64,000 nucleotides of DNA from ZC4RG30 sp963726085 (GTDB lineage: Bacteria; Pseudomonadota; Gammaproteobacteria; Steroidobacterales; Steroidobacteraceae), in the NCBI GenBank assembly GCA_963726085.1, contig CAVSAR010000002.1, positions 434,001 through 498,000 on the forward strand, written 5' to 3'. Numbering within the stretch: position 1 is the stretch's first letter; every line of letters begins with the position of its first letter. The position numbers were made by a program, and so were the translations under genes. Below the pieces are notes generated by a model. The model was not told the DNA's origin and ran no database searches. It was given only the letters and a program-made list of their open reading frames with translations. Shown here piece by piece: positions 23,513 to 32,081 of this stretch.

Positions 23513-24478
23513 ATGCGCATCCCCAGCAATCAATGGTATCCGCTGCTCGAGAGCCGGGAAGTGCGCCGCAAGCCGGTAGGACTTGAGCGGCTGGGGATGC
23601 AACTGGTGTTCTGGCGCAGCGCGGACGGCCAGATGCACGCACACCTGGATCGTTGTCCACATCTGGGGGCGGCGCTGAGTGCCGGCCACATTGATGACGA
23701 TCACATCGTGTGTCCCTTCCATGGCTTCTGCTACGACGGGCAGGGCCGGTGTGTGCATATCCCCTCGCTGGGCAAGGGCGGCAAAATCCCTAAGGGACTG
23801 GCCGTGCGGTCGTTCGCCGTTCGCGAGGCGCACGGCTTCGTGTGGCTGTGGCTGGGGGAGCCGCCAGCGGCTTCGTCGCAAATCCCCTGGTTTGGGCAAT
23901 TGGAATCCGGCTGGCACCAATACACGATCGCCGTGGACTGGCCCGTGCACTACACGCGCGCCATCGAAAACCAGCTCGATGTCGCACACCTGCCATTTGT
24001 GCACCGCACGACCATCGGGGGCAGCGGGCGCTTCGTTGTCGAAGGGCCATATGTAGAGGCGGGCGACGCGGGGATTCGCGTCTGGCCGACCAACCGCAAG
24101 GATGATGGACCGGTGCGCGATATGTCAGAGCTGGCCGCTGCCGCCGCAGGGGCCCAGCCGGGGCTGGAATTTCTCTACCCGGGCATCTGGCTGCTCAATA
24201 TCGCCCCGCGCTTCAAGAATTTCATTGCCTTCGTGCCCATCAACGAGCACACCACGCGCTATTACCTGCGGGTGTATCACCAATTCGGTCCCGGCTTGCT
24301 CGCGCGCCCGCTGGGTTGGCTGCTGTCGCAGAGCAATCGCTTCATCCTCAATCAGGACCGGCGCGTGGTCGTGACCCAGACGCCGGCGTCCAGTGAAGAC
24401 GCGGGGGACGACCGCATCGTGGCAGCCGATCGCGCCATCGTTGAATTTCGCAAGCAACATGCCCGCATGCTCGGGTAG
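23513..24478 (+). CDS. Rieske non-heme iron oxygenase, large subunit
   Basis: This is a 321-residue protein. The Rieske 2Fe-2S site is C48-P-H50 and C67-PF-H70 (CPHLG, CPFHGFCYD). The mononuclear iron motif ENQLDVAHLPFVH supplies D156, H159 and H164, and a later NQDRR may give the carboxylate ligand. The catalytic domain is short and resembles the oxygenases that demethylate or hydroxylate aromatic and plant-derived compounds with a separate reductase. No reductase or ferredoxin gene for it is adjacent. It follows an AAHS transporter by 3 bases and ends 10 bp from the convergent TIR gene. Confidence 0.85.
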   Translation: MRIPSNQWYPLLESREVRRKPVGLERLGMQLVFWRSADGQMHAHLDRCPHLGAALSAGHIDDDHIVCPFHGFCYDGQGRCVHIPSLGKGGKIPKGLAVRSFAVREAHGFVWLWLGEPPAASSQIPWFGQLESGWHQYTIAVDWPVHYTRAIENQLDVAHLPFVHRTTIGGSGRFVVEGPYVEAGDAGIRVWPTNRKDDGPVRDMSELAAAAAGAQPGLEFLYPGIWLLNIAPRFKNFIAFVPINEHTTRYYLRVYHQFGPGLLARPLGWLLSQSNRFILNQDRRVVVTQTPASSEDAGDDRIVAADRAIVEFRKQHARMLG

Positions 24479-24488
24479 TTTGCCGTGC

Positions 24489-26780
24489 CTATAGCTTCGT
24501 CGCCGCCAGTTGCGCTTCGAGCCTGGCCTTGAGTGCCTGGAAGCGTGCATTGTCAGCTAGTGCGACGGTATAGATCGGATCGCGAGCAATGGCCGCTGGC
24601 GAGACCCCTGGGATCGCATCGGCCAGCTGCTCAAGCATGGTCACCGCTTCGTCCTTCTGGCCTGCCCAGGCCAGGACGCCGGTTGCCATGTTCATTGCAT
24701 AGAGCCATTGCAGCGCGTTGCCGGAGCGCGGAATCAGGGCCATGCCCTCGCGCGCCGTGTTGGCCGCTTTTGAATTGTCGCCGGCGAACAGCTGGCCTTC
24801 AGCCACGCGCAGCCGACTCAGCCAGGTCAGTTGCGGGTCGGCCTCGGTCGCCTGACCCAACATCCGAAGCGTCGTCAGCCCATCGGACTTTGCTGCGGCC
24901 CTATCATTTAGCAGCAGATTTGCCCAGCCACGCATCTCGGCGACCGGTGGCGGCGGCAACCCAAGGTTGTAGGACTGGAACATTCCGGTTTCAGGCATTA
25001 GCGGTCCGGGCTGCCGGTTCAGTAGTCGCCGGATTTCGTCATAGCGCCGCTGGTGTCGAAGCACGTAAAGCTGCAGCGGCACCAGCAGCCCGGGATCCAC
25101 TCCGGGCATCGCCGACTTGATCTCCATCCGCTGCAAGGCATCGTTGTTGCCGGTGAAGTTGTAGATCAGGCTGTTACGGAACCACGTCCACTCATCCAGC
25201 TGGTCGGGCAGACGCGCGATGAGAAGGTCGGTAACGCGCAGTGCCTGCTGTGGCTGCTTGGCCATCCAGCAATCGGCACCCCAGGCTACCAGTGCCGAGG
25301 TGTTGGCCGGATCCAGCGTGACCAGTCGCTGCTCGAGCGACAGGGCTTCTTCCATCCTGCCGGCCGCAACGAGGATGCTGGTCTTTAGTATCAGTATTTC
25401 CGGATCGTTCAGTCCCTGCGCCTCTGCGGCGTCGAACAATGCCAGTGTCTTCGCAACGTCCCTCTGAGGACCGCCACTGGCATTGACGGCTTCGAACAGT
25501 GCCACGCGCGGGTCATTGCCCAGAATCCGGCGCGCAGATGCGACGTCCTGGCGCGCCTGCCGCACCCACGCGTCCATCTCCACTTTAGTGGAGGCGATGC
25601 CGTTGGGGCCAAGTGATACCCGGCCAAGATAGGCCACGCCGAAGTCCGGGTCGTGCGCAATGGCGGCGCTGTACAGGTCGTAGACCCGCTTTGCCTCGGC
25701 GCGGCTGGTGCCGCCGTTTATCTGGCGTGCTGCAAGGCGCGCCTGCAGGTACAGGTCGTAGGCAACGGGATCCTTGGTCGGCGGTGCCGTGGCTGCATGT
25801 GCAGCCGGTGATAGCTGAACGGCCAGCTGCGAGGCAACGGCACCGGCGACTTCCGACTGCAGGGTCATTGCCTTGACCAGCTTGCGGTTGAAGTTCTGCG
25901 ACCAGACATGGGCGTCGGTTTTGGCGTCGATAAGCTGCAATGTCAGGCGCACGTCCTCGCCGTCGCGCCGCACGGACCCCTCCAGCACGTAGGTCGCGCC
26001 CAGTTCCTTGGCAATCTGGGCAACCGGCTTGGGCGTCGTGCGGTACGTCATCATCGTGGTGCGCGAGATGACTTCCAGTCCCGGGGCGCTGTTGGAAAGC
26101 GCAGAGAGGATTTCCTCGTGCATGCCGTCGGCGAAAAAGGCGTTGGCCGGATCCGGGGACAGGTTTTCAAACGGCAGGATGGCGATGCGCGGCTTGGTGG
26201 CTGTGGCCTGGGCCACGGTTGGTGCGGCCACTGTCGCAGTGCGGTGCCAGACGTACAGGGCAGTCCCCGCGACCAGCAATAGTGCGGCGGCGGCCAATGC
26301 CCACCTGCGGCGCGATGGCTTGCCAACGCGTGCATCCCCTGCGGGCGTGCCTTTGACTGCGGCTGCAGGCTGCGTGCCATGGGCCGTGCCGCGCTCGACG
26401 AACCTGCGCACCCCGGCAACATACGCCTGCCATGCCGGATCGCTGCGGTCCCCAGCCCAGCCCGCAAGGTCCGCCGTCTGCGTGAGTTCGAACATGATCG
26501 GTCGCTCGCAGGCCTCGACCATCACCGGGACCAGCGTCTTGTTGCGATCGGCCAGGGTGGCTTCAGCGCGCACCCAGCGCGACGCGACAGACTTCTTGGA
26601 CCACAGGACCACTACCGCCTTGGCTTCCTTGAGCGCCTGCTCGGTGACATGGTCGTAGGCGTCACCCGGATCCAGCGTCTGGTCCCACCAGACGCTGAAA
26701 CCCTCGCGCTCGAAGCCTTCGGCAAACCGCCGCGCGATGGCCTGGTCGTCGCGGCTGTACGACAGGAAGATGTCGGGCAA
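24489..26780 (-). CDS. TIR domain - TM - TolB-like - TPR protein
   Basis: This is a 763-residue protein in four parts: a TIR_2 domain (3 to about 128; DIFLSYSRDD, FSVWWDQTLDPGD, VVVLWSKKSVASRWVRAEA with candidate catalytic E73), one membrane helix (159-178), a TolB-N/FlgO-like domain (about 197-310; RIAILPFENLSPDPANAFFADGMHEEI) and TPR repeats to the end. Similar TolB-TPR tails occur on membrane adenylate cyclases and winged-helix regulators, where a TIR domain replaces the output module. Many TIR domains cleave NAD; activity here is not proven. The start is TTG at 26780 with AGGAG 6 bases upstream, and that site overlaps the HiPIP stop codon. Confidence 0.85.
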   Translation of the reverse strand: MPDIFLSYSRDDQAIARRFAEGFEREGFSVWWDQTLDPGDAYDHVTEQALKEAKAVVVLWSKKSVASRWVRAEATLADRNKTLVPVMVEACERPIMFELTQTADLAGWAGDRSDPAWQAYVAGVRRFVERGTAHGTQPAAAVKGTPAGDARVGKPSRRRWALAAAALLLVAGTALYVWHRTATVAAPTVAQATATKPRIAILPFENLSPDPANAFFADGMHEEILSALSNSAPGLEVISRTTMMTYRTTPKPVAQIAKELGATYVLEGSVRRDGEDVRLTLQLIDAKTDAHVWSQNFNRKLVKAMTLQSEVAGAVASQLAVQLSPAAHAATAPPTKDPVAYDLYLQARLAARQINGGTSRAEAKRVYDLYSAAIAHDPDFGVAYLGRVSLGPNGIASTKVEMDAWVRQARQDVASARRILGNDPRVALFEAVNASGGPQRDVAKTLALFDAAEAQGLNDPEILILKTSILVAAGRMEEALSLEQRLVTLDPANTSALVAWGADCWMAKQPQQALRVTDLLIARLPDQLDEWTWFRNSLIYNFTGNNDALQRMEIKSAMPGVDPGLLVPLQLYVLRHQRRYDEIRRLLNRQPGPLMPETGMFQSYNLGLPPPPVAEMRGWANLLLNDRAAAKSDGLTTLRMLGQATEADPQLTWLSRLRVAEGQLFAGDNSKAANTAREGMALIPRSGNALQWLYAMNMATGVLAWAGQKDEAVTMLEQLADAIPGVSPAAIARDPIYTVALADNARFQALKARLEAQLAATKL

Positions 26781-26789
26781 GCCGTGCTC

Positions 26790-27134
26790 CTACTTGCCCG
26801 GCTTGGGTTCCCAGGATTTGCACCAGCCCTTGGCCAGCACGTACTGCCCCAGCACCAGTTCGCACACGCCCTTGGGTGCGCCCTTGTCGCTGGCGTAGAG
26901 CTTGCAGTTGCTGCAGTCCTGGCCCGCCTTGTACTGCGGGAACGCCTTGGCATCGACCTTGGTGGCGTCCGCGACATAGGCAATGGACTTCGCGGTGGTG
27001 TCGTCTTCCTTCAGCGTCGGGAAATCGTCATCGGCCCGCGCCGCGCGTGACAGCAGCGCGGTGGCCGGCAGTGCAGCGGCGCCGAGCAGGGCATTGGTGA
27101 TGAACGCGCGGCGCGCAATGTTATTCAAAGGCAT
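26790..27134 (-). CDS. High-potential iron-sulfur protein (HiPIP)
   Basis: This is a 114-residue precursor with a twin-arginine signal (ARRAFI at 7-12, hydrophobic to about 29, ending ARA) and a mature HiPIP of about 80 residues. The four cluster cysteines C74, C77, C91 and C105 follow the family spacing C-x2-C-x13-C-x13-C. HiPIPs are periplasmic one-electron carriers between the bc1 complex and oxidases or reaction centres. The ATG at 27134 is chosen because it gives a proper Tat peptide; longer readings do not. Its TAG stop is part of the ribosome site of the TIR gene. Confidence 0.93.
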   Translation of the reverse strand: MPLNNIARRAFITNALLGAAALPATALLSRAARADDDFPTLKEDDTTAKSIAYVADATKVDAKAFPQYKAGQDCSNCKLYASDKGAPKGVCELVLGQYVLAKGWCKSWEPKPGK

Positions 27135-27252
27135 TCGAATTGATCCTCGCGAGGTGCCTGCACAGGTGTCCCGGTGGCCGCCAACCGGCCGTCCCGAATG
27201 CAGGATGGGTAAATGACCGGCAAGTGCTTCATCGACTGGGTCCTTTGCGGTT

Positions 27253-27780
27253 CTAGATCGCGAGACTGGACAGGGCGATCGCGCAACCGATTGCAGCCGC
27301 GCTGACACCGAAGGCCGGGAACAGTTTCTGCCGCCCCAGGAAGTACAGCGACGTCAGCACCAGGCCCAGTTCCAGGAATCCCTCGGCCAGGTCAAAGCGC
27401 AGCGCCAGGTGTTCGGAACGTTCGGTTTCTTGCACCTTTGCGTCGGCTTCCTTCTTGGTCTCGTCCGCATCGTGCTGGTACTTGTCCTGCGACGCCTTGA
27501 ATTTGGCCACGGCCGCGTCCACCTTGGCGCTGTCGGTGCCCAGGGCCACGGCCAATTGGGCGGCCACATCGCTGGTGTGCTCGCGGATCTTCTTGGCCTG
27601 GTAATAGGACCAGTCGTCGTTGGCCTCGGACCGATGCATCACGGCGGCGGTATGCTGGCGGTGCGCGGCGATGGTCACGAAGGCCAGTGCCACGCCGATC
27701 ACGCCCACGAGCATGCCCACCGTCCGGGTCATCCCGTCGGCCTCGTGTCCGTGCTCGTGGTGAATCTCAATCTCAGCCAT
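27253..27780 (-). CDS. DUF4337 family membrane protein
   Basis: This is a 175-residue protein with an N-terminal helix (about 18-40), a long charged coiled-coil-like middle with the family hallmark DWSYYQAKKIREH, and two C-terminal hydrophobic helices. The His/Glu-rich N-terminus (EIEIHHEHGHE) is a feature of this copy. Function is unknown. It lies upstream of the HiPIP gene on the same strand, 118 bp away; that gap may hold the HiPIP promoter, but no clear elements were found. Confidence 0.85.
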   Translation of the reverse strand: MAEIEIHHEHGHEADGMTRTVGMLVGVIGVALAFVTIAAHRQHTAAVMHRSEANDDWSYYQAKKIREHTSDVAAQLAVALGTDSAKVDAAVAKFKASQDKYQHDADETKKEADAKVQETERSEHLALRFDLAEGFLELGLVLTSLYFLGRQKLFPAFGVSAAAIGCAIALSSLAI

Positions 27781-27952
27781 TCATGTGCTCCTGAAGTGCT
27801 TCGGTCGGTGGCGCTGCAGATCGTCCGAGCCCACCGGTGTGCGAAATTCGCCACTGCGCCGATGCAGTGGCCATGACTCTGGTATCCGAGGGATATTAGC
27901 GCACGGCGGGGCACCAGTCCCCTGCGGCCGCGCGCTATGATCCGCAAGCGTC
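27781..27952. other. Divergent promoter region between DUF4337 and PLP enzyme genes
   Basis: This 172-bp gap separates divergent starts. A TATGAT -10-like hexamer lies at 27936-27941 for the rightward gene, only 11 bases before its ATG, without a convincing -35. Nothing else was recognised. Confidence 0.4.
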
Positions 27953-29329
27953 ATGAATCCCCCGCGGCAAAGCGACGACATCGAGCCACTGTGGACGGCC
28001 ACCGCGCTGCGGGCCATTGCCTATCGTGACGGTCTCGCGCGCCGGCAGGTTGCACCGACCCAAGAGGCGCTGTCCGAGCTGGTGGCGCACCTGGGCGGAA
28101 AATTGCCCGCGGGGCCTGCACCCGCGCAGCAAGTACTGGAACTGCTCGATCGCTTTGGATCGCCGGCCACCATGGCCTCTGCAGGCGGGCGTTTCTTCGG
28201 CTTCGTGATCGGCGGTTCGCTGCCGGCCACCGTGGCGGCCAACTGGCTGGCCACCACCTGGGACCAGAACACCGGATTGCTGGCGGCAGCGCCGGCCACG
28301 ACGTTGCTGGAGCAGATCGCGCTGGACTGGATCCTGGAGATCCTGGATTTGCCGCGCGGCTGCGCCGGCGCATTCGTCACCGGCGGGCAGATGGCCAACT
28401 TCACGGCACTGGCCGCCGCGCGACATTGCCTGCTCGCGCAGCAGGGGTGGGACGTGGAGTCCCGCGGCCTGTTCGGCGCACCGGAAGTTCCCGTGATCGT
28501 CGGAGCTGACGCGCACGTCACGATCTTCAAGGCCCTGGCCCTGTTGGGTCTTGGCCGTGATCGGGTCATCAAGGTGCCGGTCGACAGCCAAGGGCGCATG
28601 CGCGCCGAGGCGCTGCCGAAGATCGACTCGCCGGCCATCGTGTGCATCCAGCATGGCAACGTGAACTCCGGCGCGTTCGACCCGCCCGCTCCCATCGTTG
28701 CATGGGCTCGCCAGCGCAACGGCTGGGTGCACGTGGATGGTGCCTTTGGGCTGTGGGCGCGCGCAGCCCCGGCGCGTGCCGGATTGGGCAAGGATGCCGA
28801 GCTGGCGGATTCCTGGGCTACCGATGCGCACAAGTGGCTCAACGTTCCCTACGACTGCGGCATCGCGCTGGTGCGTGATCCGGCGGCGCTGCGCGGCGCC
28901 ATGGGCACGGGCGCGGCCTATCTGCAGGAGTCAGCGGTACGCGAACCCATGCAGTTCACGCCAGAGTTGTCGCGTCGCGCGCGCGGCGTGGAAGTGTGGG
29001 CCGCGCTCAAGTGCCTGGGTCGCAGTGGCGTCGCAGACCTGGTGGAACGCTGCTGTGCGCACGCCAGTCGGTTCGCCACGGGACTGCGCAATGCCGGGTT
29101 CGAAGTGCTCAATGACGTGGTGCTCAACCAGGTGCTCGTGTCATTCGGTAGCGACGAGGAAACCCGTGCGGTAATCGAGCGCATCCAGACGGATGGCACC
29201 TGCTGGTGTGGTGGTACGCAGTGGCAGAACCGGGCCGCCATGCGCATCAGTGTGTCCTCGTGGGCCACCACCACCGAAGACGTCGATGCGAGCATTGCGG
29301 CCATGTGTCGTGCCGCGCTCGATAGGTAG
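27953..29329 (+). CDS. Group II pyridoxal-phosphate decarboxylase/aminotransferase-like enzyme
   Basis: This is a 458-residue fold-type I PLP enzyme of the DDC/glutamate decarboxylase family. The Schiff-base lysine is K294 in the ATDAHKWLNVPYDCG motif, D262 in HVDGAFG contacts the pyridine nitrogen, and H188 in GADAHVT stacks on the ring. FVTGGQMANF resembles the phosphate-binding TSGG(S/T)xAN motif. Such proteins are often annotated as aspartate aminotransferase family, but the architecture is that of amino-acid or aromatic-amine decarboxylases. The substrate cannot be read. It stands alone between divergent DUF4337 and a downstream pirin. Confidence 0.82.
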   Translation: MNPPRQSDDIEPLWTATALRAIAYRDGLARRQVAPTQEALSELVAHLGGKLPAGPAPAQQVLELLDRFGSPATMASAGGRFFGFVIGGSLPATVAANWLATTWDQNTGLLAAAPATTLLEQIALDWILEILDLPRGCAGAFVTGGQMANFTALAAARHCLLAQQGWDVESRGLFGAPEVPVIVGADAHVTIFKALALLGLGRDRVIKVPVDSQGRMRAEALPKIDSPAIVCIQHGNVNSGAFDPPAPIVAWARQRNGWVHVDGAFGLWARAAPARAGLGKDAELADSWATDAHKWLNVPYDCGIALVRDPAALRGAMGTGAAYLQESAVREPMQFTPELSRRARGVEVWAALKCLGRSGVADLVERCCAHASRFATGLRNAGFEVLNDVVLNQVLVSFGSDEETRAVIERIQTDGTCWCGGTQWQNRAAMRISVSSWATTTEDVDASIAAMCRAALDR

Positions 29330-29482
29330 TAGACTGCCCGATACTGCGTATGTGATGGATATTCCATCGCCGCGCGGGAGCCCCTGTGACGCCGCGAAGT
29401 TGGGAGTGAACATGCCCGGTCACCTGCCGCTTTTGATCGTGGAACGTGCCTGGTCATCCCCGATCAGGTTGGGGCCATAGCC
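29330..29482. other. Intergenic region upstream of pirin
   Basis: This 153-bp stretch holds no recognised gene. A 22-codon reading from an ATG at 29412 has a GGGAG-like site, but it matches nothing known and is not called. No promoter pair stands out. Confidence 0.4.
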
Positions 29483-30370
29483 ATGCTGCAGGCGGTCCTG
29501 GAGCAGCGGCGCAAGAACCTCGGGGACTTCGAGGTGGGCCGCGTGCTGCCCGCCGCGGCGCAGCGCATGGTAGGTCCGTTTGCCTTCTTCGACCACATGG
29601 GCCCGGTGCAGCTGCCGGCGGGCCTGTCGCGCAGCGCGGACGTGCGCCCGCACCCGCATATCGGACTGTCCACGGTCACCTATCTGTTCAGTGGCGAGAT
29701 CGTCCATCGAGACAGTGTGGGATCGACGCTGCCCATCCAGCCCGGTGAGGTCAACTGGATGATCGCCGGCAGGGGCATCACCCATTCGGAGCGCTTCGAG
29801 AAAGCCCGCGCCCAGGGCGACTCGCTGCACGGCATCCAGGCTTGGGTGGCGCTGCCCATCCACGAGGAGGAAACCGCGCCGAGCTTTGCGCATTACGACA
29901 GCCAGGGGCTGCCCGTGCTCGACGCGGGTGGCGTGTGGATGCGGCTGGTGGCGGGCGAAGCCTATGGGCAGCGCAGCCCGGTGGTCATTCATTCGCCGCT
30001 GTTCTACCTGCATGTGCAGATGACCGCAGGGGCCTCGGCGCAATTGCCGGACCAGTACGGGGAGCGGGCCGCGTACGTCGTGGCCGGCGAGGTGCAGGTC
30101 GATGGCAACGCCTTCCGGCCCGGGCAGATGCTGGTATTCAAGCCCGGCCCGGGAGCGGTGGTACGGGCGATGACCGACGCGACGCTGATGATGCTGGGTG
30201 GCGAATCGGTGGGGCCGCGCTACGTTGACTGGAACTTCGTGTCCTCGTCACGCGAGCGCATCGAGCAGGCCAAGGCCGACTGGCGCGCCGGACGCATGAA
30301 ACTGCCGGACGCGGACCACGACGAATTCATCCCCTTGCCAGATAGCGACGCCAGCCACCGAAGCGCGTGA
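29483..30370 (+). CDS. Pirin family bicupin
   Basis: This is a 295-residue two-cupin protein. The N-terminal cupin has the iron-binding set HPHIGLSTVTY (two His), a further His in the GRGITHSE loop and its Glu, followed by the family signature GIQAWVALP. Bacterial pirins include quercetin 2,3-dioxygenases and regulators of pyruvate metabolism, so the reaction is not certain. The last 44 bases overlap the convergent allophanate hydrolase gene. Confidence 0.88.
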   Translation: MLQAVLEQRRKNLGDFEVGRVLPAAAQRMVGPFAFFDHMGPVQLPAGLSRSADVRPHPHIGLSTVTYLFSGEIVHRDSVGSTLPIQPGEVNWMIAGRGITHSERFEKARAQGDSLHGIQAWVALPIHEEETAPSFAHYDSQGLPVLDAGGVWMRLVAGEAYGQRSPVVIHSPLFYLHVQMTAGASAQLPDQYGERAAYVVAGEVQVDGNAFRPGQMLVFKPGPGAVVRAMTDATLMMLGGESVGPRYVDWNFVSSSRERIEQAKADWRAGRMKLPDADHDEFIPLPDSDASHRSA

Positions 30371-32081
30371 TATCCACCGCCTGCGTCAGGGCGTGGGATT
30401 CGCAAACAAATCCTGACACCTCGGTACCGTCTGCGATCCGCAGCCGTCCGATGCCCAATGGCGAGGGAATGCCCGCAACAAAGCTGCCAAAGTGCTCTAC
30501 CGGCATGCGCCAGATCTCGACCTCGATGGCTGCGCCCTGGCTTCCGACCCGGACCAGTCCTGGCCGGTAGGGTGGTCCGCCGGGCAATGCATAGAGCCGG
30601 TACTCTGCCGTGGTTTGCGTCGCGGCCCGCAGCCAGGCGCCGCGTGACGTCAGCTGCGCGTTGAGCGGCAACCCGCTCATGTGGGCCCCGCACACCGCGA
30701 TGTCAACGTAGCCACCGGTGGCCGCCAGGGCAGGGCCATCCATGGCCCCGCCTTGCATCCGCGCCGCCAGACGCAGCAAGTCATCGTCCGTCCACGCCGG
30801 GGCGATCAGCGACACGCCAAAGGGCAGCCCGCGCACCGTGAATCCGCCGGGCACCGCCACTGCCGCCAGGTCCATCAGGTTGACGAAATTGGTGTAGTAA
30901 CCCAGGTCGCTGTTGCGTGCGATGGGTTCTGCGGCAACCTCCTCGATGGTGAAGTGCGTCGGCGCTGTGGGCAGCAGCAGCACGTCGGCCTGTGCCCAGA
31001 TCGCATCGGCGACCCGCCGCAGTCCCTTAAGGCGGTACTGTGCGAGGAAGGAATCGCGTGCGGAGGGCTTTGCGCCCCCGGCAATGATTTCGCGCGTGAC
31101 CGGCAGCAGCGCTGCAGGGTCGGACTCGATCAGCGGCAGTGCCGCAAGATAGCGCTCGGCCAGCCACGGTCCCTGGTACAGCAGTCGCGCGCATTCCAGG
31201 AACGCGGTGATGTCCACGACCACCGGTTGGCCGCCCAGATTCACCAGATGCTGGATCTGCAGCTCAAACAGCCTGGCGTATTCGCTGTTGCCCAGAAACT
31301 CGCGTTGCGAGGCTGCCGGTACGGCAAACCGAAACTGTGCGCGCTGTGACCAGCCGCGACCCGGCGCGGCGGTGGCCGGTCGCGACCAGGGATCCAGCAG
31401 GTCGTGGTCGACGGCGACCTTGGCGACCAGGGCTGCATCTTCGGCCGTGGCGGCGAATATCGACATGGCATCCAGGGACAGGCACGCCGGCACCATGCCG
31501 CGCGTGCTCAGGGCGCCCAGCGTGGGTTTGTAACCGACCAGATTGTTAAAGGCCGCGGGCACGCGTCCGGATCCGGCCGTGTCCGTGCCCAGCGCGAAGC
31601 TGGCCTGGCCCAGTGCTACCGCCAGTGCCGACCCGCTAGAGGAGCCGCCACTGATGAAGGCGGGATCAAAACTGTTGCGGCTGACTCCATAGGCGGATCG
31701 GGTGCCCACCAGTCCGGTTGCGAACTGGTCCATGTTGGTCTTGCCCACGGCCATGGCCCCGGCGTCCAGCAGCCGCTGCACTACATGCGCGCTGTGCTCT
31801 GGCGTGTGGCTGAAGGCAGGACACCCGGCTGTGGTTGGCAGCGGCAGGTAGTCGATGTTGTCCTTGATGGCAAAGGGGATGCCATACAGCGGCAAGGATT
31901 GCGGCGGCAGCAACGCCAGTTCGTCGGCGCGGCTGCGCAGCGCGGCATCGTCGGCACGGCAGATCCACACGTTGAACGGGTCTGCCTCGTGCTTGCGCGC
32001 AATGAGTTCCTCGACCACCGCGCGCGGATTGGTGGTGCCCGCGCGATAGGCGGCCAGTAATTGCGCCACGCCAGTGTTCAT
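30327..32081 (-). CDS. atzF: Allophanate hydrolase AtzF
   Basis: This is a 584-residue enzyme. Residues 1 to about 450 form an amidase-signature domain (K73 in AIKDNIDY, cis-Ser in SGGSSSGSA at 144-152, nucleophile S171 in DTAGS). The last 130 or so form the allophanate hydrolase C-terminal domain. It splits allophanate into ammonia and CO2, the last step of guanidine and urea carboxylase pathways. The ATG at 32081 overlaps the carboxylase stop by 4 bases. An upstream in-frame start at 32150 lies inside the carboxylase gene and is rejected. Confidence 0.93.
   Translation of the reverse strand: MNTGVAQLLAAYRAGTTNPRAVVEELIARKHEADPFNVWICRADDAALRSRADELALLPPQSLPLYGIPFAIKDNIDYLPLPTTAGCPAFSHTPEHSAHVVQRLLDAGAMAVGKTNMDQFATGLVGTRSAYGVSRNSFDPAFISGGSSSGSALAVALGQASFALGTDTAGSGRVPAAFNNLVGYKPTLGALSTRGMVPACLSLDAMSIFAATAEDAALVAKVAVDHDLLDPWSRPATAAPGRGWSQRAQFRFAVPAASQREFLGNSEYARLFELQIQHLVNLGGQPVVVDITAFLECARLLYQGPWLAERYLAALPLIESDPAALLPVTREIIAGGAKPSARDSFLAQYRLKGLRRVADAIWAQADVLLLPTAPTHFTIEEVAAEPIARNSDLGYYTNFVNLMDLAAVAVPGGFTVRGLPFGVSLIAPAWTDDDLLRLAARMQGGAMDGPALAATGGYVDIAVCGAHMSGLPLNAQLTSRGAWLRAATQTTAEYRLYALPGGPPYRPGLVRVGSQGAAIEVEIWRMPVEHFGSFVAGIPSPLGIGRLRIADGTEVSGFVCESHALTQAVDITRFGGWRRYLARG

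Noticed and set aside
24489..26780. TIR protein as part of a known phage-defence cassette (for example Thoeris or CBASS)
   Set aside because: No ThsA-like, cyclase or nuclease effector gene is adjacent; the TolB-TPR architecture is more typical of sensory fusion proteins.
27936..27941. TATGAT as a promoter -10 for the PLP enzyme
   Set aside because: No -35 at a proper distance; such hexamers occur by chance.
29412..29480. Short 22-codon reading (MPGHLPLL...) upstream of pirin
   Set aside because: It is too short, matches no known leader peptide, and has only a weak ribosome site.
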